From Clostridiales bacterium (GTDB lineage: Bacteria > Bacillota > Clostridia > Christensenellales > DTU072): DNA of 64,000 bases. The notes under the pieces are model-generated. The model ran no database searches. It had not been told where the DNA came from and worked only from the letters and a program-made list of their open reading frames with translations. The stretch spans positions 147,254-211,253 of the forward strand of contig DUON01000019.1 in the NCBI GenBank assembly GCA_012838805.1. Reading direction: 5' to 3'. This document shows, piece after piece, positions 19,373-28,228 of the stretch. Within the stretch, counting starts at the first letter, position 1, and each line of letters starts with the position of its first letter. The position numbers and the translations under genes were made by a program.

Positions 19373-19723
19373 ATGAACATTATTCAAACTGTTGAACAGG
19401 AGGGTTTGAGAACAGATCATCCTGATTTTAGGGTAGGCGACAGAATAAAAGTATTCGTAAAAGTCGTCGAGGGCGCAAGAGAGAGATTGCAAGCGTTTGA
19501 GGGTCTTGTTATTGCCAAGAAGAACGGCGGCATAAGAGAGACCTTTACGGTCAGAAGAATTTCTTTTGGCGTCGGCGTTGAGAGGACATTCCCCCTTCAT
19601 TCCCCCAAAATCGACCATATCGAAATTGTCAGAAAAGGCAAGGTCAGAAGGGCCAAGCTCTACTATATGAGGGGCAGAACTGGAAAGGCGGCAAAAATTA
19701 AAGCCAAATCCTTACACCAATAA
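19373..19723 (+). CDS. rplS: 50S ribosomal protein L19
   Basis: 116 aa, normal length; L19 lies at the 30S-50S interface. Recognisable segments are [20 protein letters not shown] and [14 protein letters not shown], ending in [19 protein letters not shown] (19362-19366) is 6 nt before ATG 19373. In many Firmicutes rplS directly follows trmD; here it follows yraN behind its own promoter and leader, so it can be controlled separately. Confidence 0.97.
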   Translation: MNIIQTVEQEGLRTDHPDFRVGDRIKVFVKVVEGARERLQAFEGLVIAKKNGGIRETFTVRRISFGVGVERTFPLHSPKIDHIEIVRKGKVRRAKLYYMRGRTGKAAKIKAKSLHQ

Positions 19724-19738
19724 CAACGCTAATTAAAA

Positions 19739-19777
19739 AATGCAACTGTTCTTATATGGAATGGTTGCATTTTATTT
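19739..19777 (+). terminator. Probable terminator after rplS
   Basis: AATGCAAC (19739-19746) and GTTGCATT (19764-19771) form a perfect 8-bp stem with a 17-nt loop followed by TTATTTTA. It lies just before the ribosome binding site of the next gene, so readthrough is possible. Confidence 0.6.
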
Positions 19778-19791
19778 TATGAGGAAGCAAG

Positions 19792-21963
19792 ATGAAAAAA
19801 ATAATATTGACAGTAGCCATACTCACTTTAATAGCTGTTTTTTGCATAGGCTGTTCGGGTGTCAATGTGGATGTGCTTCAAGGTGGCGATTTCGAATACG
19901 AAGATACCGCCGCGATGAGGGAGCATTGGACGCTTAGGTCGGGCGCGCAGTCGGACACAGCGGATGTGTTTTCTGTAGCAGACGGGACATTGACTATCAA
20001 TACTTCAAGTGCGGGCTGGGCTTATGTAGCGCAAGAAGTCAAATTGAGGAGCAATTCTTATTACAAGGTCACCTATACCTTTACTATTAGTTCAATGTCC
20101 CTTTACGGCGACAAAACTACATTTGACGGCTTGCATATCGGCTTTTTGGAAGACAGGGACTTCAATATCGGCGAAACCGACGAAGGTCCGATAAAACCCG
20201 TCCTTCACAGAAGCTCTACAACTACAGATGTGACTGCGGATTTCTATTTTAAGACCGATTATGTGAAAAAATCTTCCTTGACTATATTTGTAGGCAGTGA
20301 AGAAAACCCCGTAAACGCCAATGTAAAAATAAGAGACATCACCCTTGAAAGGGTAAAAAGAAATCAAGTGCCTACGGTCATAGATCCCGACAGCGGCAAA
20401 GAGGTCTTGACATTTTTCAAATTGGATACAAGCATCTTTGGTGCGGCAAGCGACAAAAACATTGTATTTATCGTTTTGGGTGCGGTGTTTGCCGTCATTG
20501 TAGGTTATGCGGTTTATATGATTTATAGAAGAAACATGGCTTTGGAGAGCGAATATAAGAACGACTTCTTAACAAAGCTTAAAGAATCCAGCAAGCTGCC
20601 TATCATTATGGTTATTGGTTTTGCACTGCTGATTAGGCTTTTGATAGCGGGCATAGGTTCGTTGATAGCTGGGCTATCTGAAGCCGCCTATTTAGGCTTT
20701 AATGTAGAAGCCGAGGCGACCCAAGCAAGTTTTTTGGCTAATTACGGAACGGTATATATGGATTCGACCTTGGCGGCGTACGCCCAAAAATATTCTCTGA
20801 CCTACCAAGCTATGCGCCCCACTCCGTTGTTATACTATATCCTCACATTAGCCGGGCTTTTATCAAAACTCTTTAACGGCTCTACCGTGCTTACCACATT
20901 CTTCATTAAACTGTTTGCGATAGCCGCCGATGTGGGAGTTATTGTCATTATCTATAAATTATTAGACAAGAGATTAGGCAACATTTCGGCGCTGCTTTTC
21001 GCCTCTTTATATGCAGCGCTGCCCGTTGTGTTCTCCATGTCTGCAGCATGGGGCATGAGTGAATCCATAACAGTATTCTTAATTATGCTCACCATGTACT
21101 TTATTTTGAAAAACAATTATTGGGGAGTGGCGATATCGTATTTTGCGGCGTTTCTATTCTCAATAAACGCAGTCTATATGCTGCCCATTGTGATATTTTA
21201 TGCCGTCAGCCAGTATATCAACCGCCCCAAACTGCGTCTTTCAATCCTATTGAGCGTAATAGGCGGATTTGCTCTTTTTTATGCTTTAAGTACGCCATTC
21301 TATCTATTGGATATTCAAGGCGGCTCTCCGTTTGTTGCCGTCAGCCGCTATTTTGACGCTTTATTTAATGAAAACAATTATTACACCATGAATGCGTTTA
21401 ACTTCCAAGCGCTTTTGAAGAACAACTTTGAAGAGGTGACCACCGAATCGCTTGTGATAACAATTTTGTTTGTGGTGTTCGTAATCGGGCTTGTGGCAGC
21501 GGGATATTTCCGCAACAAAAACCGTATGGAGCTTTTGCTTTTGGGTTCGCTTTTGATAGTCATGCTCTTTACTTTCACCAACAGAATGACCCCTGTCACT
21601 ATATATATGGCGATACCCATGATGTACCTATACGCCGCTATGGCAAGCGAAAAGAGAGTATTCTTCTCCGCTATCGCTTTTTCGGCGTTTATGTTTATCA
21701 ATACAAGCTATGTGTTTATGGTAGCGGGTTACAGTGCGACGGGTGTGGAACAGCTGACATACGACAACGCCATGATGTATGTCTTTGGAGCAATAAACAT
21801 CCTTTTGACGGGATATTTTATCTATGTGGTGTATGACATTGTAGCAAGCCGAAAGGCATCAATAATAAGACCTTTGGAGATGCCCTATCTCAAATACCTG
21901 CAAAATACAGGCAGAAGAATAAAAAAAGGCTTTAGGGACCTAAAAGCCAAATTCTCAAGATAA
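19792..21963 (+). CDS. Multi-pass membrane protein, GT-C glycosyltransferase-like, with N-terminal extracellular domain
   Basis: 723 aa. The N-terminus has a signal-like segment (ILTVAILTLIAVFCIGC) ending in a possible but imperfect lipobox Cys. Residues ~30-205 are hydrophilic and beta-rich, possibly a carbohydrate-binding-like fold. A membrane segment near residues 220-245 (IVFIVLGAVFAVIVGYAVYM) follows, then a linker and about ten more hydrophobic segments to residue 680, with a basic C-terminal tail. The multi-pass part resembles GT-C transferases that use lipid-linked sugars, but no DxD or similar motif is clear. Strong terminator follows. Substrate and function are unknown. Confidence 0.7.
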   Translation: MKKIILTVAILTLIAVFCIGCSGVNVDVLQGGDFEYEDTAAMREHWTLRSGAQSDTADVFSVADGTLTINTSSAGWAYVAQEVKLRSNSYYKVTYTFTISSMSLYGDKTTFDGLHIGFLEDRDFNIGETDEGPIKPVLHRSSTTTDVTADFYFKTDYVKKSSLTIFVGSEENPVNANVKIRDITLERVKRNQVPTVIDPDSGKEVLTFFKLDTSIFGAASDKNIVFIVLGAVFAVIVGYAVYMIYRRNMALESEYKNDFLTKLKESSKLPIIMVIGFALLIRLLIAGIGSLIAGLSEAAYLGFNVEAEATQASFLANYGTVYMDSTLAAYAQKYSLTYQAMRPTPLLYYILTLAGLLSKLFNGSTVLTTFFIKLFAIAADVGVIVIIYKLLDKRLGNISALLFASLYAALPVVFSMSAAWGMSESITVFLIMLTMYFILKNNYWGVAISYFAAFLFSINAVYMLPIVIFYAVSQYINRPKLRLSILLSVIGGFALFYALSTPFYLLDIQGGSPFVAVSRYFDALFNENNYYTMNAFNFQALLKNNFEEVTTESLVITILFVVFVIGLVAAGYFRNKNRMELLLLGSLLIVMLFTFTNRMTPVTIYMAIPMMYLYAAMASEKRVFFSAIAFSAFMFINTSYVFMVAGYSATGVEQLTYDNAMMYVFGAINILLTGYFIYVVYDIVASRKASIIRPLEMPYLKYLQNTGRRIKKGFRDLKAKFSR

Positions 21964-21967
21964 CACT

Positions 21968-21996
21968 GGCCGCCTCTAAACGAGGCGGTTTTTTTT
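21968..21996 (+). terminator. Intrinsic terminator after the membrane protein
   Basis: GCCGCCTC, a TAAAC loop, GAGGCGGT and then a run of eight T. Strong, classic terminator. Confidence 0.92.
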
Positions 21997-22249
21997 GAGG
22001 AGGTTGTCTTTTTTCTAATCTTAGTATTTCAAAATATGTTATTAATTTCTTAAAAATAACATAATCAACAAATCATCCGAAAAGAATGTATCGTAAAAAT
22101 AATAATGAAATAATAGTAGAAATAACTTCGGCTGTACCTGTATCGGTAAATATGGTTATCTCTATATTTACGCCATAATTTTGAATATCCTATTTTTTAT
22201 TAAATCAATTTAAGCCGCATGAAGAGAATATTCAAAATTAAAAAAAGTA
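21997..22249. other. AT-rich non-coding region before the hydrogenase operon
   Basis: No ORF with a ribosome binding site. Two inverted repeats are visible: GTAAATAT (22146-22153) with ATATTTAC (22164-22171), and ATTTTGAATAT (22178-22188) with ATATTCAAAAT (22228-22238), the latter with a 39-bp gap. They could be operator sites or parts of a small RNA; nothing decides between these. Confidence 0.4.
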
Positions 22250-22278
22250 TTGATTTGATAATTGAAGTGTAATATAAT
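22250..22278 (+). promoter_or_regulatory. Sigma-A promoter of the hydrogenase operon
   Basis: TTGATT (22250-22255), 17-bp spacer, TATAAT (22273-22278), about 150 bp before the first gene, leaving a long leader. Confidence 0.75.
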
Positions 22279-22326
22279 TAAAAACAGAAGAACTTTCGAG
22301 GAAAAACTTTCATAAGCTGTTCGCGG

Positions 22327-22358
22327 TTTCCATTTTTTCAAAAAATGGAAATTTTATT
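22327..22358 (+). terminator. Leader terminator-like hairpin (possible attenuator)
   Basis: TTTCCATTTTTT (22327-22338) and AAAAAATGGAAA (22340-22351) form a perfect 12-bp palindromic stem followed by TTTTATT. It lies between the promoter at 22250 and the first gene, so transcription attenuation is possible. Confidence 0.6.
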
Positions 22359-22372
22359 AGCATTAAATACTC

Positions 22373-22401
22373 GGCTTATAACATATTAAGCCTGTTATAA
22401 T
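22373..22401 (+). promoter_or_regulatory. Overlapping dyads upstream of hydrogenase operon, with extended -10 like TGTTATAAT
   Basis: TTATAACA (22376-22383) is the reverse complement of TGTTATAA (22393-22400). A second pairing, GGCTTA (22373-22378) with TAAGCC (22387-22392), uses overlapping bases, so the two hairpins exclude each other. The right arm also reads TGTTATAAT, an extended -10 element, so the site could be an operator on a second promoter instead. It does not match the Rex operator spacing. Confidence 0.45.
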
Positions 22402-22425
22402 CTACGAAAAATAAGGAGGTATGCG

Positions 22426-22929
22426 ATGAGTAAAACAGTACAAAGTTGCTGTTGTTCGACAAAAGAAAAGACCCAGAAAGAGAAATATGACGAAATCGCC
22501 AATGTCATAGAACTCTATAAGGGCAAAGACGGAAGTCTTATTCAAGTTCTGCACTTGGCACAGGAGATTTATGGGTATCTTCCGTTGGAACTACAAAAAT
22601 TCATTTCTCAAAGGATGTCCATTCCGCTTTCCAAGATTTCGGGAGTTATCAGCTTTTATTCCTTTTTTTCCACAGCACCGCGCGGAAAACATACCATAAG
22701 GGTTTGTATGGGTACAGCATGCTATGTCAGAGGAGGCAAGAGCATTGTGGAAAAGCTCAAAGAGATTCTTGGGGTGGAGATTGGCGGCACCACCGAGGAC
22801 GGCAAGTTTACTTTTGAGATTGCCCGATGTATTGGAGCTTGCGGCCTTGCGCCGGCGGTGATGATTGACGATGTGGTATATAAGCAAGTGAATGTCAACA
22901 AGCTTGAATCCATACTCTCAAAGTATTAA
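22426..22929 (+). CDS. hndA: NAD(P)-linked hydrogenase 24-kDa-like subunit (HndA/NuoE family)
   Basis: 167 aa. NuoE-like protein with an N-terminal helical part and a thioredoxin-like [2Fe-2S] domain; the ligand cysteines lie in CMGTACYV (~ residue 90) and CIGACG (~ residue 130). Such subunits relay electrons between the flavin subunit and the hydrogenase. The N-terminus carries an unusual CCC run (SCCCSTKEK). AAGGAGG precedes ATG 22426. It is the first gene of a three-gene operon with the NuoF fusion and HydA, the usual order of NAD(P)-linked [FeFe] hydrogenases. Confidence 0.93.
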   Translation: MSKTVQSCCCSTKEKTQKEKYDEIANVIELYKGKDGSLIQVLHLAQEIYGYLPLELQKFISQRMSIPLSKISGVISFYSFFSTAPRGKHTIRVCMGTACYVRGGKSIVEKLKEILGVEIGGTTEDGKFTFEIARCIGACGLAPAVMIDDVVYKQVNVNKLESILSKY

Positions 22930-22943
22930 TTAGAGGAGGAAAT

Positions 22944-25900
22944 TTGATGATGAAAGACAGAAAAATAATTAATCTTGCGGACCTTGAAAGGATAAAAAAA
23001 GAATATGCCTCAATGATTGAGAGATATAAGCACCAAGTTTTGATTTGCAGCGGAGCGGGTTGCGTGTCCTCAAATTGTGCGGAAATAAAAGAAGCCGTCA
23101 TTGAGGAATTAAGAGCCAACAACCTTGAAGACAATGTCTTGGTCACGGAAACTGGATGCATGGGCACATGCGCAGTAGGACCTGTTATGCTTATTTTGCC
23201 TGAACGCACATTTTACACCGATTTAACAGCCGATACAGCCAAGGAAGTAATAGTCAGTCATATCATAAAGAACAAGATTCTTGAAGAGCATACCTTCTAT
23301 GATCATTCCTTAAACAAGCATGTTCCCAAGATTGACGACATTGATTTTTTCAAAGAGCAGGTGAAAATTGCACTTAGAAATTGCGGAATAATAGAATACA
23401 ACAATATCGATGCTTACATAGCCCGCAAGGGATATTTTGCCGCTTATGAGTGTTTGACCAAGAAGAAAGGGATCGATATCATTGAAGAGCTTAAAAAATC
23501 CGGCTTAAGAGGACGGGGCGGCGCAGGATTCCCTACATATATCAAGTGGAAAGCCGGCATGGAAGCCAAAAGCGACCAAAAATACATAGTCTGCAACGCC
23601 GACGAAGGCGACCCCGGCGCATTTATGGACAGAAGCATACTTGAGGGCGATCCGCACACCGTTATTGAGGGTATGATTTTAGGCGGTTACGCCATAGGCG
23701 CGAACAAGGGATATATCTATATCAGAGCCGAATATCCCATCGCCGTTGATAGAATCACACAAGCCATTGAACAGGCATATTCAAGAGGGCTTTTAGGCAA
23801 GGATATATTCTGTTCTGGCTTTGACTTTGACTTGGAGATAAGAATAGGCGCAGGTGCTTTTGTATGCGGCGAAGAGACATCGCTTATGTCGTCTATCGAG
23901 GGAGAGAGAGGCGAGCCCCGACAAAAACCTCCATTCCCGTTCCAAAGAGGACTTTTTGGCAAGCCAACGATTATCAACAATGTGGAGACCCTTGCGGTTA
24001 TACCTATAATAATGTATAAAGGCGGTTTTTGGTATTCACAGTACGGAACGGATAAGAGCAAGGGCACAAAGGTCTTTGCCTTAGCCGGCGATGTGGTCAA
24101 TACTGGTATAGTCGAAGTCCCCATAGGAATGTCGGTGGGGGATATCCTCTTTAATATCGGCGGCGGCATGAGAGGCAAGAAGAAATTCAAGGCTGTGCAA
24201 ATCGGTGGTCCGTCGGGCGGATGCGTGACCCAAGACAACCTCAATGTGTCCACCGATTATGAATCCTTAAGCGAGCTTGGAGCGATTATGGGCTCAGGCG
24301 GTTTTATCGCCATGAATGAAGACACCTGCTTGGTGGATACCGCAAGGTATTTTATGGACTTTATACAAGACGAGTCTTGCGGAAAGTGTCTGCCTTGCAG
24401 AGTGGGTACAAAGAGAATGTTAGAAATTTTAGAGAGAATAACCAGAGGCGAGGGCATGGAAGGAGACATAGAACTTCTTCAAGAACTTGGCGAAACCATT
24501 AAAGAAACCGCAATGTGCGGTCTTGGGCAAACCGCCCCCAATCCCGTTTTAAGCACTATCAATTACTTCCGTGAGGAATACGAAGAGCACATAAAGAACA
24601 AATACTGCCGAGCTGGGGTCTGTGCTGAATTATTCATTTCACCTTGCGAAAACACCTGCCCCGCAAATGTCAATGTACCCGGCTATATGGCACTTGTCAG
24701 CGTGGGAAGATTTGTGGACGCCTATAACCTTATAAGAAGAGAGAACCCATTCCCGGCGACATGCGGCAGAATTTGCACAAGACCTTGCGAATCCAAGTGC
24801 AGAAGAGCCACCCTTGACGAATCAGTAGCGATATGCGATTTGAAGAGATTTGTAGCCGATTTTGCCCATAAGAACGAAAAGGCTTGCCGAAACGAAATAG
24901 TTTTCCCCAGAAACGGCAAACATATAGCGGTTATCGGAGCAGGAGCGTCCGGGCTGACATGTGCCCACTATCTCAACAACATTGGTTATACCGTCGATGT
25001 GTTCGAGGCGGAGTCCATAGCCGGAGGAGTTTTGGCTTTCGGCATACCCGAATACAGACTGCCTCAAGAAGTCTTGCAGCACGAGATTGACCTTATTAGA
25101 GAAGAGGGCGTAAATATAAAATTAAATACCGAAGTGGGCAAAGACATCAAGTTTGAGGATATAAGAGAGAAGTACGACGCAGTATATGTCGCCACAGGCA
25201 CACAATTCCCACAAAAGGTCAACATCTTTGGGGAGAACTTGGAGGGAGTCATACACGGAATAAATTTCCTTAAGAGAGTGAACCTAAATCAAGATATTAA
25301 TATCGGGGATACCGTTGCCGTTATCGGCGGGGGGAATACCGCTGTGGATTCGGCAAGAACCGCATTAAGGCTTGGTGCAAAGAAAGTCATGATTTTATAT
25401 AGGCGCACGAGGGACGCCATGCCCGCTTATGAGTCCGAAGTCCAAGAAGCTTTGGAAGAGGGCATTGAGCTATTTGAGCTTGTCGCTCCCGTAAGGTTCC
25501 TTAACGGCAAGAGTGGCAGGGTGTCCAAGATTGAGTGTGTGAGAATGAGGCTTGGCGACTTTGACAAGAGCGGAAGAAGGCGTTCGGTTGTGGTCGAGAA
25601 CTCCAATTTCTTTATAGATGCCGACACCGTTATACCCGCTATCAGCCAATATTCAGACTTGCCCTTTATTAGAAAGGACGAAATCAGCGTGACAAAATGG
25701 GGCACATTCGTTATCGACGACGACACGCTTATGACAACTATGGAGGGAGTATTTGCGGGCGGCGATGTGGCAAGAGGTCCGGATACCGTAATACAGGCAA
25801 TAGCGGACGGAAAGAAAGCCGCCATATCCATAGACAAGTACTTGGGCGGAAAAGGCAAGCTCAACAAAGGTCCTAAGATAAAGATTCCCGACAATTTCGA

Positions 25901-26051
25901 CGATGACGAAATAGTATATCATGAAAGATTTGAGCAAGAAATCCTTGCCCCCGAAAAGAGAAAAGACAATTTTGACGAAGTTATTTTGGGCTATCACAAA
26001 CTCAACGCTATGGCTGAAGCCATGAGATGTCTTCGTTGCGACAGGAGGTAA
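22944..26051 (+). CDS. NuoF/HndC-type flavoprotein fused to GltD-like NAD(P)H oxidoreductase
   Basis: 1035 aa, about twice HndC. Residues ~30-115: thioredoxin-like [2Fe-2S] domain (GAGC, then GCMGTCAVG). Residues ~180-540: NuoF core with GLRGRGGAGFP (NADH/FMN site), NADEGDPGAFMDR near residue 218, GEETSLMSS near residue 310 and the SLBB and [4Fe-4S] motif CGKCLPCRVGT near residue 480. Residues ~567-630: GltD-type N-terminal Fe-S segment (CENTCPANV, then CGRICTRPCESKCRR). Residues ~663-1000: FAD fold GAGASG, second nucleotide fold GGGNTAVDS near residue 795 and GGDVARGPDTV near residue 938. The usual HndC C-terminal ferredoxin domain is replaced. The fusion could give the complex a second pyridine-nucleotide site. 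No frameshift is seen. Confidence 0.93.
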   Translation: MMMKDRKIINLADLERIKKEYASMIERYKHQVLICSGAGCVSSNCAEIKEAVIEELRANNLEDNVLVTETGCMGTCAVGPVMLILPERTFYTDLTADTAKEVIVSHIIKNKILEEHTFYDHSLNKHVPKIDDIDFFKEQVKIALRNCGIIEYNNIDAYIARKGYFAAYECLTKKKGIDIIEELKKSGLRGRGGAGFPTYIKWKAGMEAKSDQKYIVCNADEGDPGAFMDRSILEGDPHTVIEGMILGGYAIGANKGYIYIRAEYPIAVDRITQAIEQAYSRGLLGKDIFCSGFDFDLEIRIGAGAFVCGEETSLMSSIEGERGEPRQKPPFPFQRGLFGKPTIINNVETLAVIPIIMYKGGFWYSQYGTDKSKGTKVFALAGDVVNTGIVEVPIGMSVGDILFNIGGGMRGKKKFKAVQIGGPSGGCVTQDNLNVSTDYESLSELGAIMGSGGFIAMNEDTCLVDTARYFMDFIQDESCGKCLPCRVGTKRMLEILERITRGEGMEGDIELLQELGETIKETAMCGLGQTAPNPVLSTINYFREEYEEHIKNKYCRAGVCAELFISPCENTCPANVNVPGYMALVSVGRFVDAYNLIRRENPFPATCGRICTRPCESKCRRATLDESVAICDLKRFVADFAHKNEKACRNEIVFPRNGKHIAVIGAGASGLTCAHYLNNIGYTVDVFEAESIAGGVLAFGIPEYRLPQEVLQHEIDLIREEGVNIKLNTEVGKDIKFEDIREKYDAVYVATGTQFPQKVNIFGENLEGVIHGINFLKRVNLNQDINIGDTVAVIGGGNTAVDSARTALRLGAKKVMILYRRTRDAMPAYESEVQEALEEGIELFELVAPVRFLNGKSGRVSKIECVRMRLGDFDKSGRRRSVVVENSNFFIDADTVIPAISQYSDLPFIRKDEISVTKWGTFVIDDDTLMTTMEGVFAGGDVARGPDTVIQAIADGKKAAISIDKYLGGKGKLNKGPKIKIPDNFDDDEIVYHERFEQEILAPEKRKDNFDEVILGYHKLNAMAEAMRCLRCDRR

Positions 26052-26054
26052 GCA

Positions 26055-28064
26055 ATGGTAAACTTAAAAATAAACAATAAAGAAGTAAAAGTTCCCAAGG
26101 GAACGACGATTATTCAAGCGGCAAAAAAGAACAATATCTATATCCCAAATCTATGTTATCTGGAGGGGGTACACCAATTGGGCTCATGCAGGATTTGTGT
26201 TGTCGAAGTCAAAGGCGCGAAAACCTTGCAGGCGGCTTGTATGACCCAAGTCACCGAGGGTATGGAAGTATTCACCAACACCCAAAAAGTCAGAAAAGCA
26301 CGCAAAGTTCTATATGAGCTTTTGCTGTCCGACCACTCAAAAGAATGCCTTAGCTGTAAGAGAAATCAGAATTGCGAACTTCAAGAACTTGGGAATATCA
26401 TAGGCATTGAGGAAAGCCGCTTTGAGGGCGAGCGTTCGGACAACAGCATAGACTGTTCAGTGTCTATAACAAGAGATATGGCAAAATGCGTACTCTGCAG
26501 AAGATGCGCAACGATTTGCAATGAAATTCAAGGCGTAGGAGCTATAAACGCCCAGAACAGAGGTTTCAAGACAAGCATAAGCCCCGCCATGGAACTGCCC
26601 ATTGGTGATGTCAATTGTATATTCTGTGGACAATGCACCAAGGTATGTCCGGTGGGAGCGCTTAAGGAAACGGACAGCGTTAATGAGGTATGGGAAGCGC
26701 TTTATAATCCCAAGAAAAGGGTGGTGGTTCAGACAGCACCGGCCATAAGAGTGGCGATAGGCGAAGAGTTCGGCTTGGAGCCCGGTTCAAGAGTTACTGG
26801 AAAGCTTGCGGCGGCTTTGAGGGCATTGGGGTTTGACGATGTGTTTGACACGAACTTTACCGCAGACCTTACCATACTTGAAGAAGGTACGGAGCTTCTG
26901 ACAAGACTTATGAACTATGCCGAAGGCAAGGAAACGGCGCTGCCTATGATAACAAGCTGCAGCCCCGGCTGGATAAAGTACATAGAACACACATTCCCCG
27001 ACGAGCTGGACCACCTCTCCACCTGTAAATCTCCCCACACCATGATGGGCGCTCTTGTCAAGTCCTATTATGCTCAAAAAATAAACAAGCGCTCCAAAGA
27101 CATGTTTGTAGTGTCCGTAATGCCCTGCACAGCGAAGAAATTTGAGATTAAAAGAAGAGAAATGCAAAATGACGGCTTTCCCAATGTCGATGCAGTGATT
27201 ACCACAAGGGAGCTTGCCGCTATGATTAAAGAAGCGGGCATAGACTTTGTTAATCTTGAAGAGGAAGAGTTCGATACCCCATTGGGCTTTTCTTCGGGAG
27301 CGGCGGATATCTTCGGCGTGACCGGCGGAGTTATGGAGGCGGCGCTTAGGACTGCTTATGAAATCGTTACAGGAAAAGAACTGCCCTTTGATAAGCTTCA
27401 TGTCAAGCCGATTATCGGTTTTGACAATATCAAAAGCGCAGAGATTACCATAAAGAATCCCAAGCCCGAATTCAAGGCAATTGACGGTGTGACCGTAAAA
27501 GTGGCGGTCACAAGCGGCACTAAAGGCGCAAGGGAGCTTATGGAAGAGGTCGCCAAAGCAAAGTCGCCTTATCATTTTATTGAGGTTATGGGCTGTCCGG
27601 GCGGATGTATTATGGGCGGCGGTCAACCAAGGAGCGAAGACCCCGATATCAGAAATAAGCGTCTTAAGGGTATTTATGACGAAGACGAGAGCAAGAAGAT
27701 TAGAAAGTCCCACGAAAACCCGTACATCAACGAGCTTTATAAAGAATTTTTGGGCAAGCCCAATAGCCATAAGTCCCATGAATACTTGCATACGCATTAT
27801 GTAAAGAGAGGCGAATTCAACGAAAAGACGGACGAAAGGTTCATGGTCAGCAAAACCGCACATCAGCCAACTCCAAACGACTATACCGAAAAAAGAATTT
27901 ATAAGACAAGCGTTGACGAGCAGAACGGCGAGAACCACAACGAATCCGCTAAAATTGCGGCACTTTCGGCAGAGAACGCCCGCCTCAAACATGAAGTCGA
28001 AGATGCGCATAAGACCCTTGAGATGTTCAAACAAATAATAATGGATTATGCGAATAAGGAATAA
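26055..28064 (+). CDS. hydA: [FeFe] hydrogenase catalytic subunit HydA (HndD type)
   Basis: 669 aa; reversible H2 oxidation/proton reduction. N-terminal [2Fe-2S] domain (CYLEGVHQLGSCRICVVE, residues ~33-50), His-ligated [4Fe-4S] site (HSKECLSCKRNQNC, ~ residue 94), two [4Fe-4S] motifs (CVLCRRCATIC ~144; CIFCGQCTKVC ~190), then the H-cluster domain: L1 TSCSPGW near residue 299, L2 MPCTAKK near residue 356, L3 MGCPGGCIMGGGQP near residue 512. L1 reads TSCSP rather than the textbook TSCCP. After the small-subunit region (to ~575) comes a ~95-residue tail ending in a coiled coil (IAALSAENARLKHEVEDAHK). Follows the NuoF fusion by 3 nt. Confidence 0.96.
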   Translation: MVNLKINNKEVKVPKGTTIIQAAKKNNIYIPNLCYLEGVHQLGSCRICVVEVKGAKTLQAACMTQVTEGMEVFTNTQKVRKARKVLYELLLSDHSKECLSCKRNQNCELQELGNIIGIEESRFEGERSDNSIDCSVSITRDMAKCVLCRRCATICNEIQGVGAINAQNRGFKTSISPAMELPIGDVNCIFCGQCTKVCPVGALKETDSVNEVWEALYNPKKRVVVQTAPAIRVAIGEEFGLEPGSRVTGKLAAALRALGFDDVFDTNFTADLTILEEGTELLTRLMNYAEGKETALPMITSCSPGWIKYIEHTFPDELDHLSTCKSPHTMMGALVKSYYAQKINKRSKDMFVVSVMPCTAKKFEIKRREMQNDGFPNVDAVITTRELAAMIKEAGIDFVNLEEEEFDTPLGFSSGAADIFGVTGGVMEAALRTAYEIVTGKELPFDKLHVKPIIGFDNIKSAEITIKNPKPEFKAIDGVTVKVAVTSGTKGARELMEEVAKAKSPYHFIEVMGCPGGCIMGGGQPRSEDPDIRNKRLKGIYDEDESKKIRKSHENPYINELYKEFLGKPNSHKSHEYLHTHYVKRGEFNEKTDERFMVSKTAHQPTPNDYTEKRIYKTSVDEQNGENHNESAKIAALSAENARLKHEVEDAHKTLEMFKQIIMDYANKE

Positions 28065-28076
28065 CTATTTATAAGG

Positions 28077-28115
28077 AATAAGATGCTGTCTTTTCATGAC
28101 AGCGTCTTATTCTAT
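28077..28115 (+). terminator. Terminator of the hydrogenase operon
   Basis: GAATAAGATGCTGTC and GACAGCGTCTTATTC form a 15-bp stem with one mismatch and a TTTTCAT loop. The U-tract is weak, so confidence is moderate to good. Confidence 0.75.
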
Positions 28116-28195
28116 GGTAATATCTTATAGAAAATATTAAAAAAATTTTTCAAAAGTTTGTTTATTAGAGCAAAAATATCTTACCGATAGAAAAA

Positions 28196-28228
28196 AATTC
28201 AAGGCTGTTCCAAACCAAGAACAGCCTT
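28196..28228 (-). terminator. Terminator of the AmmeMemoRadiSam operon
   Basis: AAGGCTGTTC (28201-28210) and GAACAGCCTT (28219-28228) form a perfect 10-bp stem with an 8-nt loop; on the minus strand it is followed by GAATTTTTTT. Confidence 0.88.

Noticed and set aside
22373..22401. Rex (redox) operator
   Set aside because: Arms TTATAACA/TGTTATAA are separated by 9 bp and lack the TTGTTAA-N4-TTAACAA pattern.
26787..28034. 415-aa minus-strand frame inside hydA
   Set aside because: Overlaps conserved H-cluster coding sequence and shows no family motif; it is a shadow frame.
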